From Terana coerulea (taxonomy: Eukaryota > Basidiomycota > Agaricomycetes > Polyporales > Phanerochaetaceae), in NCBI GenBank assembly GCA_024811115.1, contig JAKOGH010000014.1, positions 41,677 to 105,676 of the forward strand: 64,000 bases of DNA, given 5' to 3'. Positions 9,432 to 21,607 of the stretch are shown here, one piece after another. The position numbers and the translations under genes are program-made. The notes beneath the pieces were generated by a model, which searched no databases, had not been told where the DNA came from, and saw only the letters and a program-made list of their open reading frames with translations. The first letter of the stretch is position 1. The number at the start of each line of letters is the position of its first letter.

Positions 9432-12400
9432 CTACGCGGTATGAGTCTTGGATACTTTTGCTGCCCCTTTGGAGATACCCTCAAAGATTTGCTGGCGTGC
9501 CTCCAACCAACTTCTTTGATACACCCGAGACAAAATCCTCATCGAACTGGATGACAGTGTGAGCGAAGCCCGAGAGTCTGCCGGGAGAGCTTACCTCCAA
9601 ACCCTCCAGATGCTTGCAGGATTTGATGATCACAGATCGCTGTTCGACGTTTTCTGCAGTAGCAAGCTTGTCCAGCTCTTGCGACATCTCTGTCAATGTC
9701 GCGGATGCTTTCGCCCGAACTTCTTTGAAACTTTGCACGAGCTGAAACGCCATTTAAGTACAGGATATATGTACGGGAGGGGTACAAAATTCACCGGGCT
9801 AAGCTTGTGCGCCTTCACGATGGCGGCAGGCTTGAATCTCGTCGTCTCCACGGCAAAGATGAGCAATGCCTGAGCAAATATACGCAGTCAGTCCAGAGTA
9901 TATTTGATGGTCGCCGGACTGCAACTACCTCCTGGGTCAGCGTAACGAGGTGCAACAGCTCTGCGGGCAGTGCTGCGTTGTTCAGAGCGGCAGCAAACCG
10001 CGTCTTCATGACTGAGAACCAAATCAGACACCTATCAAGCCGGCCATAAACGCTTTACGCACCATCAAAGAACTGGACGATAACCTCTGGCGGGTCTTGG
10101 ACCAATGGAGGTTCTTCATCCTTCCTCGTGTCCCCATTGGCACCATTCTCGGACAGGGTGAGGGTTTTCGGCTGATAGCCGGTCTTGAGCTCAGTCTGCC
10201 TTGCAGCCTCTGCTAAAACGGCCGATGGCGGTGGTCGAATGTAGTCATGGTGTGGACCGAGCCACTCAGCGGTTGCGGTAGCGAAATCCAAGACCGCACG
10301 TTCATCATCTGTGAGCTATCCGCAGCTTCCAACGTCAGTCCAGCTCTCATTGTCCGACATGACAATTTACCTCATCCAGATCTGCCTGCGATCGTTGCGC
10401 GAGTCGGTCGTTAAGTGTTGCACTGTTGGTAGTCTCCACATGTGGCTTGGGTCGATCACCGATGAGCAGCTTGTCCTCGACCGAGTCATCCAAGTCGCTT
10501 GCTTGCTGGAATGCCTTGATATAGAACCTCAAGAAACACGACAGCCATCCCGCCTGAACCAGGACAATGTTCCAGTTTGTCACTGAGCAGACTTCCGGAG
10601 TGCACTCACTCCTGGTACTTTTCCAAACAGCGTGGTCTGCTCGTTGAACGAAGGCAGCCCTTGAGGCTGGTAGCTTGGGATCACGCTGAAATCTCGGTTA
10701 TCGTGATGCACTGCGAATACTAGTGAGCACTGCTGTCCACGCATACAATGTGGTATTGTGAACGTACGGCGGTCGAAGATGAACTTCAGCTCGATGAGTT
10801 CCATATCCACCAAGTCGGGCGTGATTGCTTCATGTGCAAGGCGCATCCGAACGTGCTCAATCTTCATCAAATCGCGCTGTAGGGAGTTGTCGAGTCTATC
10901 TTCCAGTGTCACGAAGTCGGGTATCTGACATTGGAAATGAATATTTCCCCGAGTGCCCTGGGAAGTGCTGACTTACTTGCGAATACTTCTCCGCGAAGAA
11001 GGCGCGGACGACGAACTCAGCGGTATCAGTTGAGTTGCTTAGATAGATCTGACTGGCTTCCATGCATTCAGTCGAGTACGTTAGGTCACCCAAGCTGGAC
11101 GAGCGCAAAGGTCGAAGCCCTCGTTAAGATGAGGTGTGATAAGGTATCGGTTTGCACCTGCTTGACGTTGAGCAGTCGGTAGTGCTCCAGGGCCAAGGAA
11201 GGTGCACCTATATATCCAATGAGCCACTGTTCATTCCAGAACGTACCGCAACGTACCAAGAAGCTGATATATCCTGATGAGCATCACGCGGATAGTATAG
11301 CTCTGCTTGCTCTTGCTCGAAGCAAACTCAAGGAAGGCAGCAGCGTTGTATAGCGGCTGCAAGTCTCCGGTAAGCTTCCACACAGTCACGAAGGCCTGAC
11401 CGGCCAAAACAGCCAAGTCATCCGAAGGTTGCAATTCCGTGTCAGGGAGCTCCTTCCCGAGTTTGAGACCATCCAGATAGAAGCGAGTATATTGGCTGGC
11501 TCGCGCAGACTCCTCTTCCGGGTTGACTTGCTCTCGTGTGAGGTTGTGACGGAGGAGCTTCAGAGCAATGATGGTACGGCGGAGGTCGTCGGCAGAATCC
11601 TAACAATAGTCATCCAGATCGTCGGAATGGGTTGGTTAGACACACGATGGATATTGAAACGCACAGATGATGTGTACCTCTCGAGGGAGGCGGTCCATTT
11701 GGCGAGGTGCTCGTTATCGAACTGCACATATGGTATGAGGTCTTCATAGCAGCAAGCCTTGTCACCGAAACGTTCGAAGTAAGACTCGGCAAGACTGTAG
11801 ACAGCATCGGGGTCTTGTGACCAACTGTAAGCTAACTGAAGATACACAACGAACACGCTTACCTGTCGAGAGTCCATGGGCCGACGCTCGCTTCTCGAGC
11901 TCCAGGAGAGCAAGAGGACCCGAACGGTCCCGCGAGCCATCCTTATCAGCAATCTGGGCCAGGAACTCCTTCGCCTTCGTGATTTCATGCCTGCAGGCGT
12001 CCTTGGCTTCTTCGCTAGGCTCTGAAGCAGCAGAGACGTCCCAAAAAGTGCCGTCAAGTAGCGACAGAAATTCAAGCCAGTTGCGGTCGCTGATACATAG
12101 ATTCGTCAGCGTATGTGCGCATTATCCATAACCACAAACGCACTCCTTTTCTTGTATCCGCTGTCGCGCGCGCTCGCCCTCTTCTTTTACGCTGCCCTTA
12201 GCCTTCCATATTTCACGTCTTAGTTCGTCTATCGTAAGATTCGTGCTACATATTGTCTGGCCAATTTCGCTGGACAGTAGGGCAGTTGCATCATCCCACA
12301 TTTCGAGCTCTCTGAGCACCGTGAGATGCACGTAGAAGCGGTCGGCACTGTAGAATGAAGGTGTATGCGCCGTGGAAATGAGTCGGTGTGCGAGTTTGAA

Positions 12401-13190
12401 CAAGACCGGACGGAGTGCGGGCGGCGTAGAAGGGTCGTTTGCCTTGAATTCGTCAGAATTAGTTGACGTGCGTCGGAGATGCTACATACCTGCAGGATGG
12501 CACAGAAAACGCTCCAATAAAGGTAACGCTCTTCCTTAAATAACTTGTGTAGTTTTGTCGCAACCTGTGCATGTAATTGGATCAGTCTGGACGGTCCGCT
12601 TGAGGTCATGGACACTTGCCTGTTGGGCCATTTTCCAGTTGCCCGTCCTTGCATTCGCTGAGAAAGTCTGAGCACCAAGGTCCTCGTTTCCAGGCTGCTG
12701 CTTCCAGGCAGACTCATACATAGATATGATGTCCAAGTCTGCATACACTATCAACTTCAGGACGGGATAGTATGCAGGCGGTCACTCACGTCGACCAAGC
12801 CCACGGAGCACATGCGAAAGTGCTGACAGCGTGGATTCATCTGACGGTTTGGAGGCCAGAACTTCATCGCATAGGTATAGGGACTCTTCGACCTTTTGAG
12901 ACCTTACGAGGGCCAGTGCTTTCAAAGCCTGTGAGGAGACACGCCTAAGTTACGATGGACGCGTGCAGCCTGACAGGCACGTCATGCACACCTTGACTAG
13001 GTCATTTTTCGGCTGCTTCTTCAACAGCTTGTTGCACGCGACGATTGCAGACTTGTTCGAGCCGGTGTCAATAGCATCTGTCGCACGCAGAAGAAAGCAA
13101 GTTATGGCATGAGCACGTTGCAGACAAACAAGCTAGGCAGAGGCGCGGACCGTAAATTGGTCGAATTTGACGGTCGAAGGTAGCCGACAT
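9432..13190 (-). CDS. NAA25: NatB auxiliary subunit NAA25 / Mdm20
   Basis: Non-catalytic, TPR-type subunit that anchors the NatB N-terminal acetyltransferase to the ribosome (family knowledge). Exon 1 is 40 nt, 13190-13151, encoding MSATFDRQIRPIY. The intron is 13150-13078, with the slightly unusual donor GTCCGC. Exon 2 opens with DAIDTGSNKSAIVACNKLL, the family's N-terminal signature. Helical repeats continue through YESAWKQQPGNEDLGAQTF, LKRTVQTDPITCTG, RFYVHLTVLRELEMWDDA and DAVYSLAESYFERFGD. The C-terminus ARQQIFEGISKGAAKV is followed by stop 9434-9432. The last junction (near 9590-9495) is uncertain because the obvious GTAAGC donor has no well-placed acceptor. It is transcribed divergently from the NCE101-like gene, with 320 bases between the starts. 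Confidence 0.9.
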
Positions 13191-13510
13191 CCCAGTTCAG
13201 TAATGAGCACAACAAGCCGAGCGTAGACAAGTAGCCTGTGAGAAGGAGGGGGAGGAGAGAGCTGCCAGCAAGTCCGGCGTGGTTGTGGTCAACTCGTGTT
13301 GTGTGGGGAGCTTGGCTGCAAGCGAGGCCCAAATGCAGAACCGAATTTTGACCAAGTCCCGAGAGACGCTACGCGGAAGCGTTCTTTCCCGCTTCCTGCC
13401 GACTCAGCAGCGCAACGTCTGACTCCGACTGTCTGCTCGTACTTTCCAGACGGCTGAACACGTAACTATTGACAGAGAACGACCTGCTAGCTGGTCCCAA
13501 AATCGCAGCC

Positions 13511-13797
13511 ATGGCTCCTCTGCTCTCACGGTGCGTATGGTCTCTGGAGTAATGTCCACCATTTCCTCACGTTGTAAGTTCAGAACGTTGGATCCTGTGC
13601 TCGGTGTATTCACTGGCATCTTTGCATACTACTTGTATGAGAATAATCCGCGAACCGCTCCACCGCAACGGGACCGTCTGGAGGAGCTTATAAACTGGAA
13701 ACGCGCTAAGCAGCGAAAAGAGAAGGAAGCCAAAGATGATCTTAACGCGGATGAGGATGCCCTGAAGGCCATTGCTGCTGAAGCGGAGAAAGCATAG
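13511..13797 (+). CDS. NCE101-like small membrane protein
   Basis: 77-residue protein resembling the fungal non-classical export protein 1 (NCE101) family. Exon 1 is 20 nt (13511-13530, MAPLLSR); the intron is 13531-13583 (GTGCGT to TTCAG); exon 2 runs to TAG at 13797. After splicing the N-terminus reads MAPLLSRTLDPVLGVFTGIF, then AYYLYENNPRTAPP: one hydrophobic helix followed by the diagnostic YENNPRTA. The C-terminal half is a charged Lys/Glu/Ala helix, longer than in yeast. The yeast protein was named for a role in leaderless export; its biochemical role is not settled. It faces PSMG3 tail to tail, 97 bases apart. Confidence 0.8.
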
Positions 13798-13894
13798 GCT
13801 GCTAGCTGAAGGAGGTATGCGATAGGTTCATTCATCGCGGTTGAGCAAGAGGACTCACAACGCGGTTGCAGCAGGATACCTCCGACCCTATGCT

Positions 13895-14435
13895 TTACTT
13901 CATTTTGTGCAAGAAGATCCCTAACGACGCCCATGATTCCGTGGAATGCCCTCCTCTCGTGCTCGCTGAGCGGCCCTCACTTGCAGCTTCCTTTTCCGAG
14001 CGCAATGCAATGCCCACAATAACTGCTTGTCTGTCCTCAAGCACTTCGCCCTGGGCTTCGGATAGCCATACAAGCGTGGCCACCTGTGCGGCGTATAATG
14101 AATGCAGCGTGTGTAGGTGGGGGATGGAGCGCTTCCGAGTAGTGGTGTGAGGCTTATAGATGGGGGAGGGGATGGGAGAGGTGTCTCTGTTGCGCTTGCT
14201 CCTGTCGGAGGTGGTGGTGGCGGAACAAGAGGTTCTGCGTCAGGGATCCTCGCCTCAATCTGATCAATTCATGAGTGAGCTCACAGGAGTATGGAATTTG
14301 GTAGACATACTATCTCACCAGATTGCCCACTTTACCCAACTGCGTGATCAGTACCACTTTTCTATCTGCATATTTCTGGACAACAACATCCGTGGAGATG
14401 CCTTCGATAAATCTCGTCTGCGAAATGGAGGCCAT
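13895..14435 (-). CDS. Proteasome assembly chaperone 3 (PSMG3/Poc3 type), C-terminus unclear
   Basis: Chaperone that with its partner (PAC4) helps build the 20S alpha ring. Exon 1 is 14435-14319 (39 codons, MASISQTRFIEGISTDVVVQ to TQLGKVGNL). The intron is 14318-14260 and exon 2 starts at 14259. It contains a Pro-rich loop, LTPLLGSAPSP, YTRCIHYTPH in an alternative frame but LHSLYAAQVATLVWL if the reading shifts, and EDRQAVIVGIALR. These match the family's strand-turn-helix core. Near 13970 the frame of the expected last helix (HERRAFHGIMGVVRDLLAQ) differs from that of the preceding exon, with no intron of credible length between. A one-base error is likely; the stop at 13895 belongs to the unshifted frame. 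Its start lies 199 bases from that of MED16, divergently. Confidence 0.7.
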
Positions 14436-14634
14436 CCTCGGCGTACAGGTTCAGCAGCTTGCTTGAGCGCTACGTTTAAGCTATGTCACATGCAGGTTTT
14501 AATCATGATCTGATTGCCGGACCCAGAGCCTGATCTAATCTTATCTATAGCGTCGCTTTGCCTTTCCTCAAGAGCTGAGAGCGCACTTCGACCTCAACCG
14601 CTTTACCCAGGCTCCTTCACTCGGCGCTGAACTC

Positions 14635-17600
14635 ATGGCGCACGACTCAAAGTCATCCAAAGGCAAGGCACGAGAGGATGCGCAGTGGCAGCTAGGGTGG
14701 TGGGAATTGTCTCCGTTGCTTGACGGTCCCAAGCGGTACGTATCTCGACCAGCATTACCACGTTCGTCTTGACTGACCCTGCAAGGCCTATCGCGTGGTC
14801 TAAGTCATCCGTGATTTATTCCGCGCACCCAAGCGATCCTTCTATACTTGCTAGACATTTTCCCTCAGGAAGGCAGTTTTCTGTTCCGCCGCCGGCTCAG
14901 ATACTCGACCATTCACAATCCTATGAACCTCCGACAGTCATTTCTAGCAGCCCTGGGGAAGACTGGCTATTTGCATACTTCCCGGGTAGAGACTGCGAAG
15001 GTGTGGGCTGCCTGTGGAAGCGAGGTTACCAACTCGACAGCTGGATTGTCCGTGAGCGATTCAGCTATCCGAAGGGCGCTGGCGTAATCACAGCTGAATG
15101 GACGTCGTCCGAGAGAGCCGTGAGTACACACTGCAGGTTTTTAGTACTCATGTTTTGAACATGGTTGTAGTGGGCAGTAGGAGAGCAAGGACCACCTCTT
15201 CGACTACCACCCTGTGGTCCAAGCTTCCCTATGAATGCTCCGACCCTACTACTTGTAACACAATCCCATGAGATGCATGTGTGCTTTCTCCCTCCTGCAG
15301 TACCTGCCATTAAGATGCTCAAGGCGTCTTTACTACACCCATCTCTGACACATGATAATTCCACAAGCCACGAAGACTCGAACCATAGTGTACATGGTGG
15401 GAAACGTATATGTACTCATGCAGCAATTGGCTTCAGTTACAATGGTGGGTTCAACATATCGTACTTGAATTACCCTCTCATGTGTTCGGTTTAGAGCCAC
15501 TGATCATGGTCGCAACGAGGTCTCAACTCTTACCTCCAACGGATATAAGTCAAGCATCGTTCAGTATGGATCTCAGTCTTTCACTGGACATGCCTGAGCA
15601 TCAACCTACATCCGAGTCTTCGCGGGCTACAGACTCTGGACAATGGGGAGAAGAGCCGACAATTGACCTCTGCGCCGTAGCATATCAACTAAGCGGGCAA
15701 CTATCAGGTACGTATCGGCAGAAGCCCACCTACACGGCTTTCTACTCACACTTTACAGCTCTCCGCACCATGCCTCTACCATCTATATACAAGCCGAGAA
15801 TACACCTAACAGATCTGCACTTTTTCGCCGTACCACCTGAAAGCACGCCTCCCAGCCCAACGATGACGAGAGACCCGCGGCGGCCTGTCAAGGAGACCGC
15901 CAGCGTCTCAGAGAAAGGCTCGTTGTATCTCGTGGCATCATCTTTAGACTTCGAAGATTGTGAGTCAGGTATTCACTCACATCGGATCATGTCGTAAAGT
16001 GACCTTCGGACTCAAGATACTTCACTCCCAAAGTCTGAAATTACCGTCTACCTAGTATCACGCTCCACTGGTCCGGACGGGCATTGGGTCAGTAGTCACT
16101 TACATGGATTATCAAAGTCCGCTGATATTCTCGCATGTCAGGTTCATCGGCATGCACAAACTCAGACGTTCGACCAAGGTACTCCGGTCTTCACCAGTAA
16201 CTCAATGTCGAGAACGGGCATCGTTGTTGGTTTTCTCGATTCGACGGGGATCGTCTCACGCCAAAGCCAAGATGGAAAGGGCAGGGAAAGTCGCATTGGG
16301 GTCATGAATGTGCTGAGCTTGTAAGTCAGGGCATGGCATCAACGGTACCCACAGTTAAACACGACTTATTCTAGACCTAATCTCAAGAATGACGAGAGAT
16401 GGGACATGTCGTTACTAGTGTCTGTGGCCGACCAGGGGGTTAGAGACAGTAAGTTCATACTAAACGGTCAAACATGAGGATATTGATGGTCCCTTTGATA
16501 GTTCCCATCGGTGTTGCGGTCTCTCCAAATCAAACGCTCATCTGTAGCGTCTCCCCTTCTCCTGTTGTAGGCGCAAGAACCTCAGTTCATTCTTTACCAC
16601 ATCGCAGAGGGCCCAGCCAAGGAGGTCACACAGGGCTTCCACCAAGAAGCGAACTTTCACGTGCCTTGATCTCCGCAATTTTGACCAGACGGTCGCCTTC
16701 AGATGTCATACATGCGCTGTCGTCCCAGAGCATGCCCATAGACGGTGTTGCAAGCACACTTCACGAGACCCTGTCGACTCTCGAGAACTATTCTTTCGGC
16801 ATGCCACACCTATGGCAGGAAGAGTTCTTAGGCGTCACTACTGAGGTCTATTTGTATGTATCTCAGGTTCTCAACGTTACATCCCAGCTAATGCAGGCGC
16901 ATGCAGAGCAAGAGCGCGGGCCGAAGAGGATGACCTAGTGAAGGAAACTCTGACAGACTTCTGGAAGACGGTCCATGACATTTGCTCTGTTGTAGCCTTC
17001 AACAGCGCGTTTGGAGACTGTCAAGAAGGCGATAGCTACGACTTAGGTAATGTCAAATTCGTGTTCATGGTTTGGTGTGGTGTTGAAGCCATAAATACGC
17101 AGAGGCCGTCTGGCAATTGGTTGGCCTCAGCCGATGGTTCATAGGCCTGCTGGAGAGGCTTATGAAACAATGTGTCTACGTCGGTGACCAGGATGTTGTG
17201 GACCCAGCAGCGAAACCTTCTGTCGAAATGGACCCATGGCTATTGCCGAGTAGTAAGCACAGTAACGCCATGGTTCCGATTCGCCGTCCTTACACTTCCT
17301 AGGTTTGATCTTCTTGCATCTTATTCATCCGTACGCTCTGCAAAACCTCACAGACGCTGTCTGCCATGTGAAACGCTTCCGAGATTTGCTCAATCCCCTC
17401 CCACCCAAGGGAGAAAACTCGCAAATCGCGAAGGACGTTCTAATGGATACAGTAGACGCTTCTGGGGTAGACTTGAATGCTTTGCTGCCCCTGTTGGAAG
17501 CATTCAAAGGAATGCTGAAGATTCCTGGTATGTGGTTGAATGTTTGAGCCGAGATGTCGTGGTCTAACGATATGTGCCAGTCGATGATCTGCGATGGAGC

Positions 17601-17996
17601 TTGGTAAGATGCAGAATCGCCCCCTCAGCACGGTCTTTCGTCCGTGATGCAGCGGAGAAGATAGTCAAATCACAAGTCATCAACAGGCCCAAGCTGTTCA
17701 TTAAAGCCTCTGAACTTGTTGACGGCGTGTCCAGGGTCACGATAGCGGAACGGATGAAAGACCGCGAATCTGACGTTGTGTCGAAAGGACAATTGCTACA
17801 CCGGGGGTCTGACATTGTATGTGTAAGATGCGGGGGGATGAGCGAAGTGGGTGGCGACGGGAGAATTGCTGGGCATATTTCACTGAGGTGGAGAGCATGG
17901 GAGATGATGTGGGCTTCGCGTTGCGTGTGCGGCGGGGCTTGGATGCTGCGGGAGATTCGTAGACAGTTGCCATTTCCGGTAGCAGGTGTAATATAG
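14635..17996 (+). CDS. MED16: Mediator complex subunit 16 (MED16 / Sin4)
   Basis: Tail-module subunit of Mediator, nuclear, linking activators to RNA polymerase II. Exon 1 starts at 14635 (MAHDSKSSKGKA, then WQLGWWELSPL). The first intron, GTACGT to CTGCAAG, restores RPIAWSKSSVIYSAHP. A WD40-type N-terminal half is suggested by DWLFAYFPGRD, HVCFLPPAVPAIKMLK, CTHAAIGFSYN and IMVATRSQ. The middle contains VGVAVSPNQTLICSVSPS-type and LNALLPLLEAFKGMLKIP segments. The C-terminus has the zinc-ribbon-like signature CVRCGG ... WASRCVCGGAW, typical of MED16, before stop 17994-17996. At least ten small introns are implied. An in-frame codon upstream of 14635 (RFAFPQEL...) is open, so a longer N-terminus via an upstream exon cannot be excluded. 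Confidence 0.85.
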
Positions 17997-18115
17997 ACGC
18001 CAAAACCTTGAAGTGTGGGAACGTTGATGATGAAACTGCATAGTCCGGCAAGCCACCGACACCTCCCTCAGACCTCGACCACCGGCAAGAATACGTAGTC
18101 CCTCAAGATCCCGCA

Positions 18116-19279
18116 ATGGCTCCCTCCACTACGTGCGTTGTACTGTCGTAATCTGCTGCTTCTCATCAGTCTAACAAGTGTGAATTTATGCTAGCGTCCC
18201 GAGCGTTGCGGTTCGTACAGGCATGACGAAACTTTGAACCTGCGGCTAATACTGTATCGTGTTGGATGCAATAGGACATTGAAGTCCCGGAGACTATCCT
18301 CAAGAAGCGCAAGCAGAATGAAAAGGCCAGGGAGGAGAGATTGGTCGCTGCGGCAGCTGCCCGCAAGGTGTGTACCTCTGTCAGCACCCTATGTCCATAT
18401 TCGTGTTATTATGATGCATATTATACTCTTCTTGGCTAGTCGATTCTACTTCTACAGTGATGCCAGAATTAACCATCTTTCGGGACTGAACTTCCACGCA
18501 TTATCGAACGGTTGTGACAACAACACTGACAACTCTCGCTTTTGCTAGGCGTCCAAGGCTAGGCGCAAAGTCATCTTCAAGCGTGCCGAGAAGTACGTGA
18601 AGGAGTACCTCACCGCCGAGAAGGAGGAGATCCGCCTGAAACGCGCTGCCCGTGCGTCTGGCGACTTCTACGTTCCCGCACAGGCCAAGGTTTACTTCGT
18701 TGTTCGTATTCGTGGGTACGTGCGGCATAATGCTAGTTATATCCCGCGGCGTGTTGACTATTTACCAGTATCAACGAGATCGCGCCAAAGCCCCGCAAAA
18801 TCTTGCAGCTCCTCCGTTTGCTGCAGATCAACAATGGTGTCTTCGTCAAGGTGACCAAGGCCACCGAGCAAATGCTTCGTCTTGTTGAGCCTTACATTAC
18901 CTACGGGTAAGTGCTGAGCATAATTGTAATCACGGCCGACTCTGATTTGGATCTCAGTGAACCCAACCTGAAGACCGTGCGCGAGCTCATCTACAAGCGC
19001 GGATACGGCAAGGTCGACAAGCAGCGCATCCCTCTGGCCAACAACCAGGTCATCGAGGAGGCGCTTGGCAAGTACGACATCCTCTCCATCGAAGATCTCG
19101 TCCACGAGATCTTCAGTGCTGGCCCCAACTTCAAGCAGGCGTCGAACTTCCTCTGGCCTTTCAAGCTCTCCAACCCCACCGGCGGCTGGAGGACACGGAA
19201 GTTCAAGCACTTCGTCCAGGGCGGTGACTTCGGTAACCGGGAAACCAACATCAACAAGCTCATCCGTCAGATGAACTGA
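18116..19279 (+). CDS. RPL7: 60S ribosomal protein L7 (uL30)
   Basis: Structural protein of the large ribosomal subunit. Six exons: 18116-18132, 18195-18210, 18275-18367, 18549-18715, 18769-18906 and 18958-19279. The first two exons are tiny (17 and 16 nt), giving [20 protein letters not shown]. Family blocks then follow: [44 protein letters not shown] and [19 protein letters not shown] at the C-terminus. Four introns are 51-64 nt; intron 3 is 181 nt and holds a C/D-box snoRNA. Codon use in exons 4-6 is strongly GC3-biased, as expected for a highly expressed gene. Confidence 0.95.
18452..18534 (+). ncRNA. Intronic C/D-box snoRNA in RPL7 intron 3 (snR39b-like)
   Basis: Within the only long RPL7 intron lie a C box GTGATGC (18457-18463), a D' box CTGA (18486-18489), a C'-like TGTGACA (18513-18519) and a D box CTGA (18526-18529). 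The guide upstream of D' reads accatctttcggga. Its core is complementary to CCCGAAAGATGGT, the conserved 25S rRNA segment I associate with yeast G805-A817. The base five positions upstream of D' pairs with the G of CCCG, corresponding to Gm805, the site I recall for yeast snR39b. Yeast RPL7 introns also host C/D snoRNAs (snR39, snR59). The terminal stem is weak. Confidence 0.75.
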
Positions 19280-19689
19280 GTTAGTTGGTACACATTCTCG
19301 TCGCCTTTTCTTCTGCTTGCTGGGAGAATTGGGTTTGCGTTTCCTGCGTACGATGGGACGTCGTCGCAGGATACACACGCTGGGAGTACGCAGGGCATGC
19401 ATCTCTGTCTTTCTTTATTGTTCATCCTTACCTGTATGCCCCCTATGATAAAACGAACTGCTGTGCATGCTATCCTCTCGCTCTCAATGTACTCTGGAAA
19501 CTCATCTGGTGTGAATCGCGAACGGCGCTTACTAAAGCAAGCTCGGCCCCCGTGCTCTGACTTGTCTCTGACTCTGCTCCGCTTTCTGTCAGCGACTACA
19601 ACGTTCAACGATGCATCTATCTTCGCACCTTCGAGCTCGGCTCGTGCTGACTAGAGTATTGCACTAACAGTACGACTTTATCAGGAGGA
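19280..19689. other. RPL7 3' region and promoter of next gene
   Basis: 410 bases without a recognised coding segment. It presumably holds the RPL7 3' UTR and the promoter of the downstream same-strand gene. Pyrimidine-rich tracts occur near 19530-19580. Confidence 0.4.
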
Positions 19690-21029
19690 ATGGCACCCAA
19701 GGGCACCCCTTCCGGTGGCGGGCATCCTGGCGGTGATGCGGCGAAACCTTCCAGGCAGGTAAACACACTCCTCAACACTCTGAGGTATGCTTTCAACATC
19801 TGTCTAGTCACAATTGGGTGTTGATTCTGTATTTGAAGAGGGGAGCAGTTTCGGCATCAGCAGAACCTTCTCCGGTCTAGGCAGCCTCCTGCTGCCTCCA
19901 CCGTATATACCAAGCCATCTCTTCCGCTGGCCCAGATTTTTGGGACTACGGACAATGACACGGACCCGTACGATATCGATGCTGCTCAGCCCGCTCCGTT
20001 CCGCGAGCCCGGCCAACCAGGGACTCGTAGGTTGCACACACCTCCAGTCACACTTGTAGAGGGAGTGATTACCTATGCGTATCCCAACGGCGCCGTACCT
20101 GGTCCAAAGCCGCCGAAGAGCTGGAGTGGTCTGTTCGACGCGAAAGGAAGAAACACGCCGGAATGGAGGACCAAGGCTCTGCGCTTGCTCTACCGCGAAC
20201 TAGGTGTCCCACCATGGCTTGTCGAAGACGACGTATCGTCCGAGAGACGTTGTGTGCCGTCGCTGGCGGTCATGTGTGCAGAGATGCTGCTCGAGATGTA
20301 TAGCGGAGACGAGGAGCTATCCGTTGTGGCGGGCTACATTCCGGCGCATATACGGAGGGACCTCATACGGTGGCGTGCGATTCGAAAGCCGGTGGCCCAG
20401 CTGTACGCGCTTTGCGGGGATGAAGGGCATGCGGACGGGGAGCTCATTGTCGTTGGACCGCAGAACACGCTGCGAGGCGCCGTGCTGAGGAAGGAGAAGG
20501 AAGGGGAACACCGGACAGGTGGGGAAGAGTTGGACACCGATGCAGGAGACGAAGGGGCCGTCGGAAGTACGGCGATGGGCTCTTCGGACGCACAAGGTAG
20601 CTGGGACACAGCAGCATATAGTCCACCTCCATTGCAAGTACTGGCCCTTGTGACAACACCTCTGCCCACGCCATTACTTTTCACGCTACCTCCGACATTG
20701 ACACACCTCGCGCTCATCGCATTACCGCATCCTGCACCTATCCACCGACTGCCGCGAATATGTCCTCTCATAGAGGTGCTTGATCTGTCCTATAACGAAT
20801 GGTTGAAGGACAGTCGTACCGCATATGCTGGGCCGTCAGAAGGAACTTTGGACAGGGTCGAATGGGGAGATGGGGAAATTTGCGAGTACTCGGCTTGAGA
20901 GGGTGTGGTGCTGACGAACGTATTGTGGACAAGGTGAACGCGAACTGGGAGATGGATGTAGAGGTTGTTGGTTTAGATGAGCCCTTGGTCACTGTAGCTA
21001 GTAACCTAAGAAGTAATGCTGTGCCATAA
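19690..21029 (+). CDS. Uncharacterised protein with C-terminal LRR-like repeats
   Basis: Exon 1 is 19690-19758 (MAPKGTPSGGGHPGGDAAK...), the intron is 19759-19884, and exon 2 reads PPAASTVYTKPSLPLAQIFG then TPPVTLVEGVITYAYPNG. The middle contains AVMCAEMLLEMYSGDEE and AHIRRDLIRWRA. The C-terminal third has leucine-rich periodicity: THLALIALPHPAPIHRL, CPLIEVLDLSYNEWL and NLRVLGLRGCGADE. The last repeat lies one frame away from the main reading frame, which otherwise stops at 20898. A one-base deletion in GATGGGGAAATTT near 20874 would join them, and no plausible intron was found. The end given assumes the joined frame, stopping at 21029. Function unknown; the LRR part suggests protein binding. 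Confidence 0.6.
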
Positions 21030-21607
21030 GACGAGCGAGGTGTAACCCTGTTACACAGTCTCGTATACATTCCTTTACATATCTTCCCCCTCGGACCTCT
21101 AGCGTACACACACGGACCATTAGCATACACATCCAAACCGTAGTTACATCTCCCCTTCCATATATGGAAGGACTGCCACTTCCAGCGACGCCACCTCCGA
21201 AGACTCAACCTTCCCACGCCCGTTCATACATATACCTCCCTCCCTCGTAGACGGATCCCCAGTCTTTCCTTCCGTCTACGCAGGTATGCCCGTTGTCTCA
21301 CCGTAGCTACTCTCACATGTACTTACTAGTCTTTCCTTCCGTCTACGCAGTTTGTTCCCGTTCTCTCGTTTGATCTGAGTGTTTCCTGCCGCTGCACACG
21401 GCAGGCTTCCACGAGGGACACTAGAGTGAATAATTGTGAATCATTGTGCGTAGTATACAAATGAGTTTCCGGATGCCTAATTGGTAGAAGATACACAACA
21501 GTCTAACAATACAGAATATGTGGAATCGCCGCGTGGTCGTTGAAACTAAGCACTACTCCCAATTTCGCCCATTCATGCCGCGATGCACGGCAATGATGTT
21601 CGCACAC
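21030..21607. repeat. Gene-free spacer with a repeated 22-23-bp motif
   Basis: Between convergent genes. 'agtctttccttccgtctac' followed by 'gcag' occurs twice in direct orientation, near 21269 and 21329, about 60 bases apart, in a pyrimidine-rich context. Nothing else is recognised. Confidence 0.45.

Noticed and set aside
21258..21355. Possible CRISPR-like short repeats
   Set aside because: Only two copies in a eukaryotic spacer; no array.
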